This document shows positions 22,216-30,698 of a stretch of DNA of 32,459 nucleotides, one piece after another. The stretch comes from CAZRUM01 sp964603435 (GTDB lineage: Bacteria; Patescibacteriota; Patescibacteriia; Magasanikbacterales; UBA922): positions 1 through 32,459 of the forward strand of contig CAZRUM010000009.1 of the NCBI GenBank assembly GCA_964603435.1, in the 5' to 3' direction. Made by a program: the position numbers and the translations under genes. The notes under the pieces were generated by a model that was not told the origin of the DNA, ran no database searches, and worked only from the letters and a program-made list of their open reading frames with translations. Every line of letters starts with the position of its first letter. Position 1 is the first letter of the stretch.

Positions 22216-22752
22216 ATGGATATATCAAATCTTATAAAACAAAAAAGTTACGAAAAAGTTGAATTTCTTCTTCGTCGCCACCCCATTACTTTTATTCCGA
22301 TTGGTTTTTTATTTGCAATACTAACGCTTGTTCCAGCTGGAGTTTATTTTCTTATTAATAATATCTATCCAGAAATTTTTAATGGTCAAATATTTTTTCC
22401 TTTGGCTGTTTTATTTGCTAGTATTTATTATCTTAGTTTATATTTATTTTTTTATGCCCAGTTTATAGATTTCTATCTAGACCTGTGGATTGTAACTAAT
22501 GATAGAATCGTTGATATAGAACAACATGGTTTATTCTCCAGAACAATCTCAGAAGTTGATCTCTACCGCATCCAAGATGTAACTGTAAATGTTAGTGGCT
22601 TTTTTCCGACCATCTTACATTATGGAAACGTAAAAGTAAAAACTGCTTCTAGTAACACTCATATTATTTTTTATAACGTACCTCATCCTAATGAAATCCG
22701 CCGTGCTTTAATTGAATTATCTGAAGACGACAGAAAACATCACCATGAATAA
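22216..22752 (+). CDS. membrane protein with bacterial PH domain (bPH2, YdbS-like)
   Basis: Two hydrophobic segments (about 31-52 and 62-90) are followed by a soluble domain with the YdbS/bPH2 (PF03703) pattern: DLWIVTNDRIVDIEQHGLFSRTISEVDLYRIQDVTVNVSGFFPTILHYGNVKVKTAS, where a strand-rich core ends in an EIRRAL helix. Its role is not known; related proteins bind the membrane or partner proteins. The start is the ATG at 22216, not the upstream TTG at 22183, which overlaps the preceding gene. 178 residues. Confidence 0.8.
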   Translation: MDISNLIKQKSYEKVEFLLRRHPITFIPIGFLFAILTLVPAGVYFLINNIYPEIFNGQIFFPLAVLFASIYYLSLYLFFYAQFIDFYLDLWIVTNDRIVDIEQHGLFSRTISEVDLYRIQDVTVNVSGFFPTILHYGNVKVKTASSNTHIIFYNVPHPNEIRRALIELSEDDRKHHHE

Positions 22753-22758
22753 ATTTAT

Positions 22759-23049
22759 ATGATAGAATGGTTTGTCCAACTTGAACTTACAAAACAACTA
22801 CTGCTAATCTATTTAGTGCTAATTAATCTTATCACTTTTTTTTATTTTGGCGTGGACAAACTAAAAGCCCAACTCTCTCACCGTCGCGTACCAGAAAAAA
22901 CTCTCTGGATTTTAGCTCTGGTTGGTGGGACTGTCGGGGCCCTAGCTGGGATGAACTTCTTTCGTCATAAAACCAAGAAAAATTCTTTTCAAATTGTTAT
23001 TTCTTTTATCTTACTAATACAGATTGCTTTGGTTTATTTGGTAATATAA
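22759..23049 (+). CDS. DUF1294 membrane protein
   Basis: The 96-residue protein has the full DUF1294 signature: YLVLINLITFFYFGVDKLKAQ, RVPEKTLWILALVGGTVGALAGM, FRHKTKKNSF. Three membrane helices. The family has no established function; some members are fused to cold-shock domains. It starts six bases after the bPH2 gene. Confidence 0.88.
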   Translation: MIEWFVQLELTKQLLLIYLVLINLITFFYFGVDKLKAQLSHRRVPEKTLWILALVGGTVGALAGMNFFRHKTKKNSFQIVISFILLIQIALVYLVI

Positions 23050-23069
23050 ATAAAAATAAAAAGTAAAAA

Positions 23070-23636
23070 ATTAATCATATAGAACTTAACATAATAAACA
23101 TTACTCTCATTGCCGTCAGTTTATCGTTTGACTCTTTTGCCACAGCAATTGGATTATCATGCAGAGACACAAAACATAAACTAAAATCAGCCATTACAGT
23201 GGCTATTATTTTTGCATTTTTTCAAACTATTATGCCAGCATTGGGTTATATGCTCGGTTATGGTCTGCGTATTTATATATCACACATAGATCACTGGATT
23301 GCTTTTGCGCTGTTACTCGGTATAGGAATAAAGTTTATTCAGGAAGCCAATGCACCAAACAAAAATATTCACACCAAAAACTGGAAAGTCCTGTGTTTAT
23401 TAGGTATCGCAACTAGTATAGACGCACTTGTGGTGGGTACCACTTTCTCTTTTGTAGATATCTCTATTTTACTAGCAATCACAATCATTGGGATAACTAC
23501 TTTTATTATTTCATTTTTGGGTTACGAATTTGGCGGTCACTTGTGCAATTTTAATAGTAAAAAAATAAAAATACTTAGCGGTATTATACTTATCGTTATT
23601 GGTACAAAGATTTTACTTACCCATTTATTTTTTTAG
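23070..23636 (+). CDS. mntP: MntP-like manganese exporter, start codon unclear
   Basis: MntP is a six-helix Mn(II) efflux pump made of two similar halves. The first half carries LIAVSLSFDSFATAIGLSC and the second GIATSIDALVVGTTFSF, each with the conserved Asp, and the end GIILIVIGTKILLTHLFF is typical. The homology begins near 23088, but no ATG, GTG or TTG exists in any frame from 23050 to 23109 that could start it. The frame is open from 23067, and the first in-frame ATG (23199) would delete helix 1. A rare ATT (23070) or ATA (23079, 23091, 23094) start, or a sequence error, must be assumed. It is the last gene of the ruvB run. Confidence 0.8.
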   Translation: MNHIELNIINITLIAVSLSFDSFATAIGLSCRDTKHKLKSAITVAIIFAFFQTIMPALGYMLGYGLRIYISHIDHWIAFALLLGIGIKFIQEANAPNKNIHTKNWKVLCLLGIATSIDALVVGTTFSFVDISILLAITIIGITTFIISFLGYEFGGHLCNFNSKKIKILSGIILIVIGTKILLTHLFF

Positions 23637-23656
23637 TTTTCTATTTCTAGACAATT

Positions 23657-23690
23657 AAAAAACCCTCGATGTATAGTCGAGAGTTTTTTA
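23657..23690. terminator. rho-independent terminator between converging operons
   Basis: AAAAAACCCTCGA pairs with TCGAGAGTTTTTT around TGTATAG, with one mismatch. T runs on both strands suit mntP and the secreted-protein gene ending at 23712. Confidence 0.85.
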
Positions 23691-23711
23691 TTTGGAGGGT
23701 TAATCCGATTT

Positions 23712-24185
23712 TTAGTTTTGTTCTGGTTGAACATGTCTATTCATACCCCTACCACCACGTTTACCATGACCCATCATACCCCTATCACCTTTATCAGGAA
23801 ATCCAAGTTCTTGGGCAATAGCCTTTGCACCTTCAATATCACCAGCTTGTTTTAAATTATGCATTTCTATCATTTTATCAAAGTTGTCTTCGTTGATAAC
23901 ATCTAGAACGTTAACGCGCCCTGCTTGTTTAGCTTCCACAACAGCCTTCCAAGCATTATAGTCTCCACTGTCCATGATAGTTTGCATTTCAGCCTGGTGA
24001 GCCTCCATATCAGCTTTTCTTTCTTCCATCTGAGCCAATTTTTCAGCACTAGGAGTGAAATTCACATCTCCACCAGCCTTTTTACCACGAAAACCCTCAA
24101 AGCTAGCTGAGGCCATGGTTACACCTGTTAGTGCTACTATAGCAGCGACTACAAGTGCCATATTAAAATATTTTTTGTTCTTCAT
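23712..24185 (-). CDS. secreted helical protein with Met/His/Gly-rich tail
   Basis: The 157-residue protein has a Sec signal peptide (basic start, hydrophobic 9-24, likely cut after ASA near residue 27). The mature part is helical and charged with regularly placed Met (MEERKADMEAHQAEMQTIMDSGDY), followed by a second helical pair (MIEMHNLKQAGDIEGAKAIAQELGF). The tail is GDRGMMGHGKRGGRGMNRH, whose Met, His and Gly residues could bind a soft metal. It resembles CpxP/ZraP-like periplasmic sensors in style but I cannot assign it. It is the last gene of the sigma-factor run, which suggests a periplasmic sensor or effector. Confidence 0.75.
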   Translation of the reverse strand: MKNKKYFNMALVVAAIVALTGVTMASASFEGFRGKKAGGDVNFTPSAEKLAQMEERKADMEAHQAEMQTIMDSGDYNAWKAVVEAKQAGRVNVLDVINEDNFDKMIEMHNLKQAGDIEGAKAIAQELGFPDKGDRGMMGHGKRGGRGMNRHVQPEQN

Positions 24186-24227
24186 ATGTGTATTTAGATT
24201 AAGTGAATAATGGGCTAGGTAGCTACC

Positions 24228-24995
24228 CTAGAAACCTTGTGGCTTCTGTATATTAATACGCACGCCTGGCTTTTTTCTTTCACAACCATTATTACATACA
24301 CCAGGACGATGCCAAGGCATAATACCTTCAGCTACAAAAATCTGCCCATCTTGTTTTTGTCCTACTACTCTTATCATTTCGCCTTCCTCAAAAATAACCA
24401 TCGACATAATTTTAGCACTCTCTGTATTTACTTCCCACATTTCTTTTTTAAGATCTTCTAAATCTAATTTGCCTTCATAAATTTTCAAAATCTTTCCAGC
24501 CAATATCTTGTCTGGATGTTTTTGCCACATCTGCATTCTCCTGCCCTCAAGTCCTTTATAAAAAGGTAAGTGTTGGGTTGCTCTGCGCTCCATTTTTTCT
24601 CCCATTCCAAGTGAGTAGGATACACTACCCAAAATTAAGGAGGCCAATAAACTAAGCAAAATAATACCAACCACACTGTACTTATAACCTTTTTTTGTGT
24701 GTTTCAAATTGTAATAAGATACAAAAATTAAGCCCACTAAAATTATTAACCAAAAATATGGAAGGACACTTATTAGAAAACTGGATCTCGCAATTGGCAT
24801 TCTACCATACACATCCCAATCACTAAATTTAATATTAAAAATAGCAGCGCTAGTTGCCAAAGCCCCAATTAGAATACTTAGAACAAACAAAACCCAAACA
24901 AAACTGTCTTTTAATAAAAACTGCCATTTTGCTTTTGGTTCAATTTTTTTTGTTTTAATTTCTCCCAAGACTTTTTGTATGATATTGTCTTTCAT
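24228..24995 (-). CDS. three-helix membrane protein next to the ECF sigma factor, candidate anti-sigma factor
   Basis: The 255-residue protein has a basic cytoplasmic start of about 30 residues, three membrane helices (about 32-53, 72-95 and 105-127) and an outer part of about 125 residues. The end of this part looks like a small OB-like barrel (AGKILKIYEGK, then EGEMIRVVGQKQDGQIFVAEGI) with a Cys pair CNNGC at 234-238. It begins one base after the sigma-factor stop (TAATATG), so translation is coupled. Position and topology suggest an anti-sigma factor; the classical anti-sigma zinc motif (HxxxCxxC) is absent, so this stays an inference. Confidence 0.7.
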   Translation of the reverse strand: MKDNIIQKVLGEIKTKKIEPKAKWQFLLKDSFVWVLFVLSILIGALATSAAIFNIKFSDWDVYGRMPIARSSFLISVLPYFWLIILVGLIFVSYYNLKHTKKGYKYSVVGIILLSLLASLILGSVSYSLGMGEKMERRATQHLPFYKGLEGRRMQMWQKHPDKILAGKILKIYEGKLDLEDLKKEMWEVNTESAKIMSMVIFEEGEMIRVVGQKQDGQIFVAEGIMPWHRPGVCNNGCERKKPGVRINIQKPQGF

Positions 24996-24996
24996 A

Positions 24997-25578
24997 TTAT
25001 TTTACTTTAATATTTTGTCTGTCCATTTCTTTTTTAAATTTCTTCTTGGACCTATTTAAAAGTGTAGCTATGGTCCCCATTGGTTTTTTTATAATATCTG
25101 AAATTTCTTTATAGCTTTTTTCTTCTAAAAAATTTAAAATCAAAACTTCTCTATATTTACCATCCAATTCAACCAAAATCTTATTTATAATCTCACGATT
25201 AAGTTTTTTTTCTGTCTGGCTGTCAGCACTAAGCTCACTAACAAAATGTTGATAGTCTTCGTCTTCTGATAAAATCTGTTCTGCTCTCAATTTTCTTTTT
25301 CTAGATTCACTAATAACGTGATTGCGAGTGATACGATAAATCCAAGAAGAAAATTTTAGACTTGTGTCAAAATCACGCAAATTTCTATAAACCTTTATAT
25401 ATACTTCCTGTAATACATCTTCAGCATCTTCTCGTCTTACTCCCGAAATACGATATATAAATCTGAGCAATGCAGCTTCATAATTTTTCATTAGGCAAGC
25501 AAAATAATCAGGATTATCTAAAGTTAGACTCACCAATTCCTCATCAGTTTTACCTTCACATTTTATAATACCTGCCAT
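24997..25578 (-). CDS. ECF-type RNA polymerase sigma factor
   Basis: This 193-residue sigma-70 family protein has region 2 (YEAALLRFIYRISGVRREDAEDVLQEVYIKVYRNL, then FSSWIYRITRNHVISESRKRK) and region 4 (KYREVLILNFLEEKSYKEISDIIKKPMGTIATLLNRSKKKFKK) with no region 3, the layout of extracytoplasmic-function sigma factors. It probably controls the neighbouring envelope genes. A promoter at 25589-25616 on the minus strand (TTGGTG, 16 bases, TACAAT) would start the mRNA close to the ATG. No clear second class of promoter, such as a GGAAC box, was found in front of the nearby genes. Confidence 0.92.
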   Translation of the reverse strand: MAGIIKCEGKTDEELVSLTLDNPDYFACLMKNYEAALLRFIYRISGVRREDAEDVLQEVYIKVYRNLRDFDTSLKFSSWIYRITRNHVISESRKRKLRAEQILSEDEDYQHFVSELSADSQTEKKLNREIINKILVELDGKYREVLILNFLEEKSYKEISDIIKKPMGTIATLLNRSKKKFKKEMDRQNIKVK

Positions 25579-25588
25579 ATTTTATATA

Positions 25589-25616
25589 ATTGTATTCCCT
25601 ATCATTTTAACACCAA
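25589..25616 (-). promoter_or_regulatory. probable promoter of the sigma-factor unit
   Basis: On the minus strand TTGGTG (25611-25616) and TACAAT (25589-25594) have a 16-base spacer. The -10 ends eleven bases before the ATG, giving a nearly leaderless transcript. Readthrough from the permease gene 59 bases upstream is also possible. Confidence 0.45.
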
Positions 25617-25636
25617 AAGAATAAAATAACCACATC

Positions 25637-26848
25637 CTACTCGCTACGCAAAGCATCTACAGGATCGAGACGGCTTGCTTTGTAGGCAGGATAAAATCCA
25701 AAAAACAAACCAACAAGAGCAGAAAAACTAAAAGACAACACCACACCTGAAACTGATGGCACTACATACCAACCCTCGAGTGTATTAAGTATGGGTATAA
25801 CAATTTGACCAACAATAACCCCCACAAAACCACCACCAATTGACAAAATAACTGATTCTAATAAAAATTGAGATAAAATATCTTCTTGTTTAGCTCCAAT
25901 AGCTTTTGCAATGCCAATTTCTTTGGTGCGCTCGGCTACAGTTACAAACATCACATTCATAATACCAACACCGGAAACAATTAAAACAATGATAGCAACT
26001 GAAACTAACAAAAGCGACATCGTATTGGCTGAATCCTGAGCTGCCCCCACCATAGAGCCAGGATCAAACATACGAAAATCATCTTCTTGAGTTGTTTTTA
26101 ATTTATGTTCAGCTCGCAAAACAGTAGTGATATCTTCCATACCTTTTTCTAAATTATCTACATCATTCATAAGAACCACGATCATCATCTGTGCATCTCC
26201 ACCCAAAATAGTTTTTTCAGCAGTAGAGTATGGCATATATAAAGCATCACCATAAGACATCTTACCCATAGGACTACCGCCATTTTCTTCCAACACACCT
26301 ACAATCTCAACTTTTTTACCAGATAGATTAAGCACCTCTCCAACTATATCATCCACCACGACATCTTCTCCAAACAAAGTCTCTACCAGACCATAACCTA
26401 CCACAGCTACTTTGGCACGTGAATCACTATCTTCTTCAGTAAGAAAACGACCAACAGACAAATCTAGATTTGTAATATCAAAAAAATTTTCTTCAGCTCC
26501 AAATAAAGAAAAAGATGAGGACTCTTTGAGATAAGAAGCAGATGTATTACCAATCACAAAAGCAGTGGAATCACTCACATTTTCAACACCCTGTTTTATT
26601 ACCTGCACATCATCTACTTCTAACTTAGACGGGGTAATTGCACCTCGCCCTTTCATTTCCATTACCATTATTTGGGTAACACTCAAATTCTTATATTGTT
26701 CTTCAATTTGTTTTTTGGCTCCAGTACCAATTCCCACCACCACAATGACAGTAGAGACCCCGATAATAATACCCAAAACTGACAAAAAACTTCTCACTTT
26801 GCTAGAGACAAGAGCTTCAAAGGCCATTTTAAAAATTTCTAAATGCAT
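25637..26848 (-). CDS. MacB-like ABC transporter permease (FtsX family)
   Basis: The 403-residue protein has one N-terminal membrane helix (LSVLGIIIGVSTVIVVVGIG) preceded by the conserved ALVSSKVRSF. A large outside domain of the MacB periplasmic type (about 45-270) follows, then three C-terminal helices with the FtsX signature (ERTKEIGIAKAIGAKQEDILSQFLLES) and the closing PAYKASRLDPVDALRSE. With the ATPase and MacA-like adaptor upstream it forms a mechanotransmission-type exporter or envelope machine. No TolC-type outer-membrane partner is seen, as expected in a lineage without a classical outer membrane. Confidence 0.92.
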   Translation of the reverse strand: MHLEIFKMAFEALVSSKVRSFLSVLGIIIGVSTVIVVVGIGTGAKKQIEEQYKNLSVTQIMVMEMKGRGAITPSKLEVDDVQVIKQGVENVSDSTAFVIGNTSASYLKESSSFSLFGAEENFFDITNLDLSVGRFLTEEDSDSRAKVAVVGYGLVETLFGEDVVVDDIVGEVLNLSGKKVEIVGVLEENGGSPMGKMSYGDALYMPYSTAEKTILGGDAQMMIVVLMNDVDNLEKGMEDITTVLRAEHKLKTTQEDDFRMFDPGSMVGAAQDSANTMSLLLVSVAIIVLIVSGVGIMNVMFVTVAERTKEIGIAKAIGAKQEDILSQFLLESVILSIGGGFVGVIVGQIVIPILNTLEGWYVVPSVSGVVLSFSFSALVGLFFGFYPAYKASRLDPVDALRSE

Positions 26849-26850
26849 AT

Positions 26851-27561
26851 TTAGTAATCTGATTTAAGCTGATAATTTTGATCTAAAATTTTTCCATCAC
26901 GCATATAAATAATTCTGTCAGCATACTTGGCAACCTCAGCAGTATGAGTCACCATTACAATAGTTTTATCTTTTTTTGCCAAATCTTTAAAAATCCCCAT
27001 AACTTCAAGACCATTTTTTGAATCAAGAGCACCAGTCGGTTCATCAGCCAAAATTATTTCTGGATCATTCATAAGTGAACGAGCCACAGCCACACGCTGC
27101 TGTTGCCCACCAGAAAGTTCGGTCGGCTTATGATCTTTTCTGTCTAAAATACCAAAAGTTTTAAGAAGCTCTAGAGCTCTTTTTTCTCTTTCTTTTTTTT
27201 CTACCCCTGCATAAACACTAGGGAGCGCAATATTGGTCAAAGCTGACAAACGAGAAAAAAGATTAAATTGTTGAAACACAAAACCCATCTTTTTATTTCT
27301 TATAAAAGCCAAAGTATAATCATCGCGTACATCCCCAATATTTTCTCCTTCCAAAAAATATTTACCATCCGTCAGTGGATGCAAACAACCGATAATATTA
27401 AGAAGAGTGGTTTTTCCACCACCTGACTCACCCATCAATGCCACAAATTCACCACGCTTAATTTCTAAATCTATCCCACGCAATACTCTTACCTCTTCGC
27501 CGTTACTAAGATAATAAGACCTGTGTACATCCTCCATTTTTATAACTGAAGCTTCTAACAT
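26851..27561 (-). CDS. MacB/LolD-type ABC transporter ATP-binding protein
   Basis: The 236-residue ATPase has Walker A GESGGGKTT (the usual GxSGSGKST with Gly and Thr), Q-loop FVFQQFNLFSRL, signature LSGGQQQRVAVAR, Walker B IILADEPTGALD and H-loop VMVTHTAEVA. The LolD/MacB subgroup is indicated by the Glu-free Q-loop region and the following MacB-like permease, which starts two bases after its stop. It hydrolyses ATP to drive the permease coupling. Confidence 0.94.
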   Translation of the reverse strand: MLEASVIKMEDVHRSYYLSNGEEVRVLRGIDLEIKRGEFVALMGESGGGKTTLLNIIGCLHPLTDGKYFLEGENIGDVRDDYTLAFIRNKKMGFVFQQFNLFSRLSALTNIALPSVYAGVEKKEREKRALELLKTFGILDRKDHKPTELSGGQQQRVAVARSLMNDPEIILADEPTGALDSKNGLEVMGIFKDLAKKDKTIVMVTHTAEVAKYADRIIYMRDGKILDQNYQLKSDY

Positions 27562-27566
27562 AACAT

Positions 27567-29411
27567 TTAGTATTTAACCTTTTCTCCTTGCTCAAGCCCA
27601 GAAATAATTTCTACTTCTGAACCATCTGTAAAACCAGTTGTCACATTGCGAACACTACCATCTTCCAATCTTACAGCCGGTTTACCATCTATATTTTTCA
27701 CAGCCTGTACTGGTACTATAAATACATCTTCCGCTTCGGCAATTATAAAATCCACATACACACTCATACCTTCCCTAATATCTAAAGCACTGGTATTTTC
27801 AAGTAAAACACGAACTTTATAAGTTACAATGCCATTACTTTGTTCTGAGACTAACGAAACAAAATTTACTTCACCTTCGGTCTCTGCACTATCGAGAGCA
27901 TCGATTGTCACATTAGCTTTTTGTCCTGTTTCAATTTTACTAATATCAATTTCTTCAATTTGAGTTTCTACATAAAAAACATCTTTATTGAGAATTGTAC
28001 AAAAAGGCTCATTTTTTTCTTCCACTACGATATCACCTGTTTTACCATTTAAAAGTACCACTTCACCATCAATAGGCGCCGTTAGAGTCGCTTCCTGAAT
28101 TTGATACCAAATTTTATTGACATTGGCCTGAGCACTAGCCACACTACTACGAGCAGAGGCCAACTCGGACTCAGTCGGAGGATCCAATTCTTTAGCTAAA
28201 CTATTTTTAGAATTTTCCAAACTTATTTGTGCTGACAATTCAGATGCTTGTGCGTCCTTTTTTTCTTGTTCTAAGTCATCAATAGATTTTTCATAAGCAC
28301 TCAAATATGACTCATAGCTATTTTCTGCTGTATTGATAGCATCAATACTATTATTCAAAGAATTTAGAGCGGAAATAACAGATGACTTGGCGCTGCTAAT
28401 ACTACTTTTCAAACTATCAAGTTCTGACTGAGAAAGATTACCAATAGGTATTGTAGAATCCAAAACCTCTTGCATATGATATAGATGTTGTTGCATTTCT
28501 ACAAGAGCTTCTTTGGACAATCCTGCACCAGATAAAATTTGTTCATGACTAGAATTAAGAACTAAAACAACAACCTGATTCTCAGCATTTTGAATTTTAG
28601 CTTTTGAAGAAATATAGGACTGATTAGCTTTATTTAAATTACTAGAATTTAAAGCAGACAAAACTGTTTCAAAATCATCATTAGACATAACATTATCAAT
28701 CCCTAAAATATTATCGGAATCTGTAAGAGCTGACGATAAAGTATTTAATGAACTCAATGATGTGTTAATCAAATCTTCATAGGCACTTTTTACAATTGCA
28801 CTATCATCTCCGCCTTCAGCTAATTTCAAATTATTTTCCGCAGTCTCCACAGCACGCTCGGCATCTTTTATGCTAAATTCATTTTGATAAATCGTCTTAT
28901 CAAGTGAGGCTTCAGCTGATTCAACTGAATTTTTATATGAAACTAAATCTATATCAGTAGTACCCTCTTCCAATTCTACTAATTTGGCCACAGAGTATTG
29001 CAAAGAAGCCTGCCCTGAACTAAGATCTATATATAATTCATCTGTTCCAATACGTGCAATTTTATCACCTTTTTTGACCACAGAGCCCTCAGAAACGTAA
29101 ACTTGTTCTATACGTACACCAGTATCTGAAAAAGACAAATCCACTCCATCCTTGGCAATAATATTACCATCAGATTCTATAACAACCTGGATATCTCCTT
29201 TTTCCACTTCAACGACCACATCTTCTTTTACTATCTTTTCTGTAGTATCACCCATTTTCCCATAAACAAAAAACCCTCCTAAAAATAAAAATACTATTGC
29301 AAAAATAATTTTTTTATTCTTAATTAAAGGTATAAATTTACGTACACCCCTGGACTTCTTACTCTGTTCAAGAATTGACCCAATTGATTGTTCTTTATTT
29401 ATATTTGTCAT
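27567..29411 (-). CDS. MacA/HlyD-type membrane fusion protein with an unusually long coiled coil
   Basis: The 614-residue adaptor has one N-terminal membrane helix (about 33-51) and a split lipoyl domain (GVRIEQVYVSEGSVVKKGDKIARI, then ATLTAPIDGEVVLLNGKTGDIV). Between these halves lies a coiled-coil region of roughly 300 residues, much longer than in typical MacA. A beta-barrel (EIDISKIETGQKANVTIDAL) and a membrane-proximal domain (FIVPVQAVKNIDGKPAV, then ISGLEQGEKV) follow. It should bridge the MacB-like permease to the cell wall or surface. Its start overlaps the lipoprotein stop region (TAATATG). Confidence 0.9.
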   Translation of the reverse strand: MTNINKEQSIGSILEQSKKSRGVRKFIPLIKNKKIIFAIVFLFLGGFFVYGKMGDTTEKIVKEDVVVEVEKGDIQVVIESDGNIIAKDGVDLSFSDTGVRIEQVYVSEGSVVKKGDKIARIGTDELYIDLSSGQASLQYSVAKLVELEEGTTDIDLVSYKNSVESAEASLDKTIYQNEFSIKDAERAVETAENNLKLAEGGDDSAIVKSAYEDLINTSLSSLNTLSSALTDSDNILGIDNVMSNDDFETVLSALNSSNLNKANQSYISSKAKIQNAENQVVVLVLNSSHEQILSGAGLSKEALVEMQQHLYHMQEVLDSTIPIGNLSQSELDSLKSSISSAKSSVISALNSLNNSIDAINTAENSYESYLSAYEKSIDDLEQEKKDAQASELSAQISLENSKNSLAKELDPPTESELASARSSVASAQANVNKIWYQIQEATLTAPIDGEVVLLNGKTGDIVVEEKNEPFCTILNKDVFYVETQIEEIDISKIETGQKANVTIDALDSAETEGEVNFVSLVSEQSNGIVTYKVRVLLENTSALDIREGMSVYVDFIIAEAEDVFIVPVQAVKNIDGKPAVRLEDGSVRNVTTGFTDGSEVEIISGLEQGEKVKY

Positions 29412-29412
29412 A

Positions 29413-29979
29413 TTATCTTAAAATTACAAACTCTGCTATTTTTCTATTTTCTACAGTTTTATCCAACCAGACCGTAATGCTACTTTCCACACTAACATCA
29501 ACCAAAGAAGCTTCAATATTACGAGCATACATTGGAATACCTACCGGAATCAAAATTTTTACATCTCCCAGGCTATTTTCACGCATCAATTCATTCATTT
29601 CTTCTCTCTTTTCACCACCACCTTCTCCTGGAGGTTTTCCTCCCATACCACGCATACCACCACTAGCTACAAAGTTATTATTACTTTTATCATCCTCAGA
29701 ATCATTCGTCCTACTCGCCATCATTTGTTCACGAATTGCTTCCATATCTACTTGGGTAATTACAACTTCATTTCCTACAATAGATTTTATAATACCCGAT
29801 ATATCAACTTCTCTTTCTGGTGTTTTAATTTTAGAATTACTTTGCTTATAATCCTGACTTTTTGTATTGTCTTCTTGGTTGTTAATACCGTCTACATTTG
29901 TATTACCACACCCCGATGTAACCATAATAAAACCAAAAAGAACAAAAAAACCTACCAAAGTAAGAGTATTTTTTAACAT
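29413..29979 (-). CDS. lipoprotein, first gene of the MacAB-like run
   Basis: The 188-residue protein has a lipoprotein signal (hydrophobic 7-20, lipobox TSGC with Cys24). Then come an Asn/Lys-rich linker, a small strand-rich segment (ISGIIKSIVGNEVVITQVD), a Met/Gly-rich stretch (SGGMRGMGGKPPGEGGG) and a final beta-rich domain (VDVSVESSITVWLDK, then RKIAEFVIL) reminiscent of the OB-like end of the protein at 24228. Family unknown. The Met/Gly-rich stretch parallels the secreted protein at the other end of the run, hinting at a shared ligand. A TTGAAA with a poor -10 lies upstream near 30020-30040. Confidence 0.75.
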   Translation of the reverse strand: MLKNTLTLVGFFVLFGFIMVTSGCGNTNVDGINNQEDNTKSQDYKQSNSKIKTPEREVDISGIIKSIVGNEVVITQVDMEAIREQMMASRTNDSEDDKSNNNFVASGGMRGMGGKPPGEGGGEKREEMNELMRENSLGDVKILIPVGIPMYARNIEASLVDVSVESSITVWLDKTVENRKIAEFVILR

Positions 29980-30050
29980 AAAATTTTTAATTAATATTAT
30001 TCATAATATATTACGCATAAGTATACATTTTCTTTCAATTATTATAACAT

Positions 30051-30076
30051 AAAGCCACCTAGAAGGCGGCTTTATA
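30051..30076 (-). terminator. rho-independent terminator of the epmA-efp unit
   Basis: On the minus strand AAAGCCGCC (30073-30065) pairs with GGTGGCTTT (30059-30051), one G-T wobble, about 20 bases after the efp stop, followed by a weak T-rich tail. Confidence 0.65.
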
Positions 30077-30093
30077 ATTTTCTATATTTTAGA

Positions 30094-30660
30094 TTAATCC
30101 TGTACTCTTCCACCATAGTCACCTGTCTCAGTATTTACCAATATTTCCTCACCTTCTTTAATAAAAATTGGAGCATGGATATGAAGACCATTATCTAATC
30201 CGATTTCTTTGGTTACACTACCACTAGCAGTATCACCTTTTACAGCCGGAGGTGAATCAATAACTTTATATTTAACTTTCTTTGCGAGCTGAATTGCCAC
30301 AACATTACCTTCGTGTAAAGAAGCAATTACATCCAGACCTTCTTTTAGATATTTAATATCATCACCAATAATATCTTCTGACACTTCCACAGTTTCATAG
30401 GTGCTATTATTCATAAAAGAATATAGTTCTCCCTTATTATAAAGATACTGGAAAGTTTCATGGTCTACACGAACAGAATCAATAGTTTCACCACTCTTAT
30501 ATGTAATTTCAATTCCTTTATCTCCACCAATAGCTCTTAATTTACATTTAAAAAAAGCCTGTCCTTTTCCAGGATTAACAAAGCTAAAATTAGAAATTAT
30601 ATAAAATTTTCCATTGTGACGGAGGACTGCACCTCTTTTTATATCATCAGTACTTCCCAT
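30094..30660 (-). CDS. efp: translation elongation factor P
   Basis: EF-P binds stalled ribosomes between the P and E sites and relieves pausing at polyproline. The 188-residue protein has the KOW-like N domain (MGSTDDIKRGAVLRHNGKFYII) and the tip loop NPGKGQAFFKCKLR with Lys32 at the place that is beta-lysylated in E. coli (PGKGQAF is identical). Two OB domains follow, with the end signature KEIGLDNGLHIHAPIFIKEGEEILVNTETGDYGGRV. The start is the ATG at 30660; a longer frame from a TTG at 30681 would add seven residues from a repeat and is rejected. The modifying enzyme EpmA is encoded two genes upstream. Confidence 0.95.
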   Translation of the reverse strand: MGSTDDIKRGAVLRHNGKFYIISNFSFVNPGKGQAFFKCKLRAIGGDKGIEITYKSGETIDSVRVDHETFQYLYNKGELYSFMNNSTYETVEVSEDIIGDDIKYLKEGLDVIASLHEGNVVAIQLAKKVKYKVIDSPPAVKGDTASGSVTKEIGLDNGLHIHAPIFIKEGEEILVNTETGDYGGRVQD

Positions 30661-30670
30661 AAAAAAATAG

Positions 30671-30698
30671 TTTTTAGCCAATAGTTTTTAGCCAATAG
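30671..30698. repeat. tandem 14-base repeat between efp and the four-helix gene
   Basis: TTTTTAGCCAATAG occurs twice in a row. An inverted copy of its core (ACTATTGGCTA) lies on the other side of the four-helix gene at 31060-31070. The left copies supply the last codons and the stop of that gene. Confidence 0.65.

Noticed and set aside
30661..30681. TTG start giving EF-P seven more residues
   Set aside because: The extra residues derive from the tandem TTTTTAGCCAATAG repeat; the ATG at 30660 gives the normal EF-P N-terminus.
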